NCBI RefSeq assembly: GCF_007992715.1
Contig: NZ_BKAU01000001.1
Span: 1,426,001-1,490,000, forward strand
Direction: 5' to 3'
Source: Chitinophaga cymbidii
GTDB taxonomy: Bacteria; Bacteroidota; Bacteroidia; Chitinophagales; Chitinophagaceae
DNA: 64,000 nucleotides
Made by a program: the position numbers and the translations under genes. The notes under the pieces were generated by a model. The model did no database searches. It had not been told where the DNA came from and saw only the letters and a program-made list of their open reading frames with translations. Below are positions 63,001 through 64,000 of this stretch, in pieces (the stretch's first letter is position 1; each line of letters begins with the position of its first letter).

Positions 63001-63157
63001 GGTATTTCAAGAAATCTCGGCGGGGGGTTGTAGCATTCAGCAGGCTTTCACTCTCTTCAAACGGCAGGTCTTCCCTGAATTCGTTTTTCACAGCTTCTTT
63101 ATGCGCAGCCGTATTGTGCAACTCCTCCAAGCCTTTCCAATACTTTTTTTGCTCCAT
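60062..63157 (-). CDS. actB: alternative complex III iron-sulfur subunit ActB
   Basis: 1031 residues. It has a Tat-like N-terminus (TPRRDFLKYLGF, twin Arg 46-47), then a molybdopterin-oxidoreductase-like region without a visible Mo ligand, and a C-terminal ferredoxin domain. That domain holds the Cys motifs CFGCAACVVAC, CQHCDNAPCENVCP, CIGTRYCANNCPY and CSFCVQRL for three or four clusters. In this family the Mo-like domain is inactive. Confidence 0.95.
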   Translation of the reverse strand: MEQKKYWKGLEELHNTAAHKEAVKNEFREDLPFEESESLLNATTPRRDFLKYLGFTTAAATIAASCDIPVKKAIPYVNKPQDITPGVPNYYASAYAVDGEYVPLVVKTREGRPIKIEGNEMSAVTGGATTARVQATVLGLYDVARLRYPGINKGADKGDKLEDRVQELTFAELDKQVAAAIAGKPVVLLSSTIISPTTKKLIGEFLAKYPGSRHVTYDAVSYSGMLLANEASYGKRALPSYHFENAKVVVSLGADFLGTWLNPAEYSRQYGANRKINAKNPEMSKHFHFESMMSLTGANADERYTHRPSETGAVALALLAALGGGVTAPVIADARLKEGIAKAAKAIQANNGKTLVVSGSNDVNVQIIVNAINNLAGANGTTIDWAVTSNYRQGIDSDMAQLVNDMNAGSVGALLVYGANPAYDYFDAKKFADGIKKVGTSISFNDRYDETTQLCKYIVPDHHFLESWGDAEGRTGYYAFIQPTIAPLFKTRAFQSSLLSWSGNTTAWEDYLKNEWIAKLGSQEAWDKTLQDGVIEPQAGAALTGAAFAGDVAGAAAKISSAKKGGKMELVLYEKVAIGNGKEANNPWLQETPDPITRATWDNYACVSNTVAKTFRTELGDDYEIHAEKQVLKITAKGVTVELPLLIVPGIHPDVIAIAVGYGRGKKAFIGKAAGEVGANAYPFVSFNGQTFDYFVTEATAEKTGRQYPVGLTQTHNSYEGRPIIKETTLEEFIKNPKEVNHDREHLAHYGEDFRKDATLYPNHPYPGIKWGMSIDLNTCFGCAACVVACSAENNVGVVGKEQVVLAHEMHWLRIDRYFSGDENNPEVVFQPMLCQHCDNAPCENVCPVAATNHSSEGINQMAYNRCIGTRYCANNCPYKVRRFNWRDWNGADSFEGNLHDTGDMNDALTRMVLNPDVVVRSRGTMEKCSFCVQRLQDAKLAAKKAGRPMKDGEARTACQQACAADAIVFGNINDKDSRIYKVRNEEQQDRLFYVLEETHTLPSINYLAKIRNKDAAPVAAGAHGEEKAHH

Positions 63158-63214
63158 GTGATTATATCGAGTTACGATTTAAAAATGTTGAGTCTAGCTC
63201 CTTATCCTTATATA

Positions 63215-64000
63215 TTAATAGTGGCATTTCTGACATTCGGTACCACCCACCATTTCAACCGTCACATCCTTGATCTTACCGTCCTTGATGTCATTATGCA
63301 GTTTCTCGAAGATGCTGTAGTAGTTGTTCTCAGCGAATTGTACATTGGTTGTACGGTGGCAGTTGATACACCAGCCCATAGAGAGGTCAGCGAACTGATG
63401 CACCTCGTCCATGTTCTGGATCTCGCCGTGGCAGGTCTGGCATTGTACCTTGCCGGCTGCTACGTGCTGGGAGTGGTTGAAGTAAACGTGGTCAGGCAGA
63501 CTGTGGATCTTTACCCACTCGATCGGCTGGCCGGGTTTGGTGTAACGCTGTGCGTTAGGATCCCATCCAACATGATCGAACAGCTTCTGGATTTCCGCAG
63601 TACCGTTCACTTTCTTGCCTTCAGCGGTAAACAGGTCTGGACCGGTATACTCTGTGATGGCTTTGTGACAGTTCATGCAGACGTTCTCGGAAGGGATCAT
63701 GGCATGCTTGCTTTTCTCCGCGGAGGAATGGCAATACAGACAGTTGATCTGGTTAATACCGGCGTGCACCTTGTGCGAGTAGAAGATGGGTTGCTCCGGC
63801 ATGTAGTCCTGCTGGCGGCCCAGGCCGATGGCGCCCTGGATAGTGAAGTATCCGCCTACAACGAACAATAATATGATACAGATAGCGATATACGCCTTAT
63901 TCTTATAGAACGGAACGGGTTCGGCATGTTCATGCCCTTCTTTTTCGGCGGCCAGCTTGTTAAGGTTGCTGTTGATCTGCATCAGGATCACCGCTACGAT
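63215..64000 (-). CDS. actA: alternative complex III pentaheme cytochrome ActA (5' end cut by window edge)
   Basis: At least 261 residues. The frame is open through position 64000, and IVAVILMQINSNLN looks like the end of a longer N-terminal part. One membrane helix (AYIAICIILLFVVGG) precedes a periplasmic domain with five CxxCH heme sites (CLYCH, CMNCH, CQTCH, CINCH, CQKCH). It leads the cluster and passes electrons toward ActE and the oxidase. Confidence 0.93.
   Translation of the reverse strand: MVAVILMQINSNLNKLAAEKEGHEHAEPVPFYKNKAYIAICIILLFVVGGYFTIQGAIGLGRQQDYMPEQPIFYSHKVHAGINQINCLYCHSSAEKSKHAMIPSENVCMNCHKAITEYTGPDLFTAEGKKVNGTAEIQKLFDHVGWDPNAQRYTKPGQPIEWVKIHSLPDHVYFNHSQHVAAGKVQCQTCHGEIQNMDEVHQFADLSMGWCINCHRTTNVQFAENNYYSIFEKLHNDIKDGKIKDVTVEMVGGTECQKCHY

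Noticed and set aside
59924-63871. A 1315-codon open frame on the plus strand opposite actC, actB and actA
   Set aside because: It is exactly antisense to three well-supported genes, its sequence is of no known type (rich in His, Val, Gly, Phe), and long antisense frames are common where codon bias removes stop codons.

Overview
This window comes from a Bacteroidota chromosome, most likely a Chitinophaga-like member of the Chitinophagaceae. The evidence is GC-rich coding DNA with AT-rich spacers, promoters of the Bacteroidota type (TTTG, about 19 nt, TAnnTTTG), families largely restricted to the phylum (DUF4290, IPExxxVDY, DUF5522, DUF2911, DUF6263, DUF4197), and an alternative complex III with a caa3-type oxidase. 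I see no phage, insertion sequence, CRISPR array or rRNA. Almost all genes are chromosomal core or family-level genes.

Layout. 1-3.2 kb: a cut DUF4290 gene, an atypical SDR, tryptophan 2,3-dioxygenase and an Lrp/AsnC regulator. 3.3-3.6 kb: a promoter-to-terminator non-coding RNA holding a tRNA-like cloverleaf with a 73-nt variable arm. 3.7-8.8 kb: a co-directional run of trmB, a DUF5522 gene, an alkyltransferase-like protein with a histone-H1-like tail, an IPExxxVDY protein, pterin carbinolamine dehydratase, and a 7TMR-DISM histidine kinase with a LytTR response regulator. 8.8-17.9 kb: chromate transporter, alpha/beta hydrolase, 2OG-Fe(II) oxygenase, ExbD, asnS, rho, two tiny secreted proteins and an outer-membrane barrel. 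18-34 kb: TetR regulator, deoxyhypusine-synthase-like enzyme, AcpH-like, cystathionine gamma-synthase-like, TIGR02757, fatty acid hydroxylase, a serine hydrolase/deacetylase fusion, FAH-family and flavin reductase pair, UspA and lysS. 34-47 kb: DoxX, a DPP-IV-like peptidase, csaA, aldo/keto reductase, lptC, a FadL-like barrel, coaX, a LON-domain protein, methyltransferase and glycosyltransferases, and meaB. 47-64 kb: an SMR exporter, a MarR regulator with a Cys-rich tail, then on the minus strand a 15-gene respiratory cluster. Read in transcription order this is actA-actB-actC-actD-actE-actF, oxidase subunits II and I, heme O synthase, two subunit-III proteins, subunit IV, SCO copper chaperone, DUF420 and a small membrane protein. 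Together these take electrons from quinol through alternative complex III to an aa3/caa3 oxidase and include its assembly factors.

The two most unusual features are RNA-level. First, four related copies (A-D), plus a diverged fifth (E), of a roughly 60-nt minus-strand small RNA unit. Each has a conserved 5' box, a covarying terminator stem around an invariant AUUCUU loop, and in the good copies a Bacteroidota promoter. Copies A-D also share an upstream box placed either about 33 or about 54 nt from the promoter, a difference of two helical turns. Second, the tRNA-like RNA just upstream of trmB. Both are read directly from sequence and are untested.
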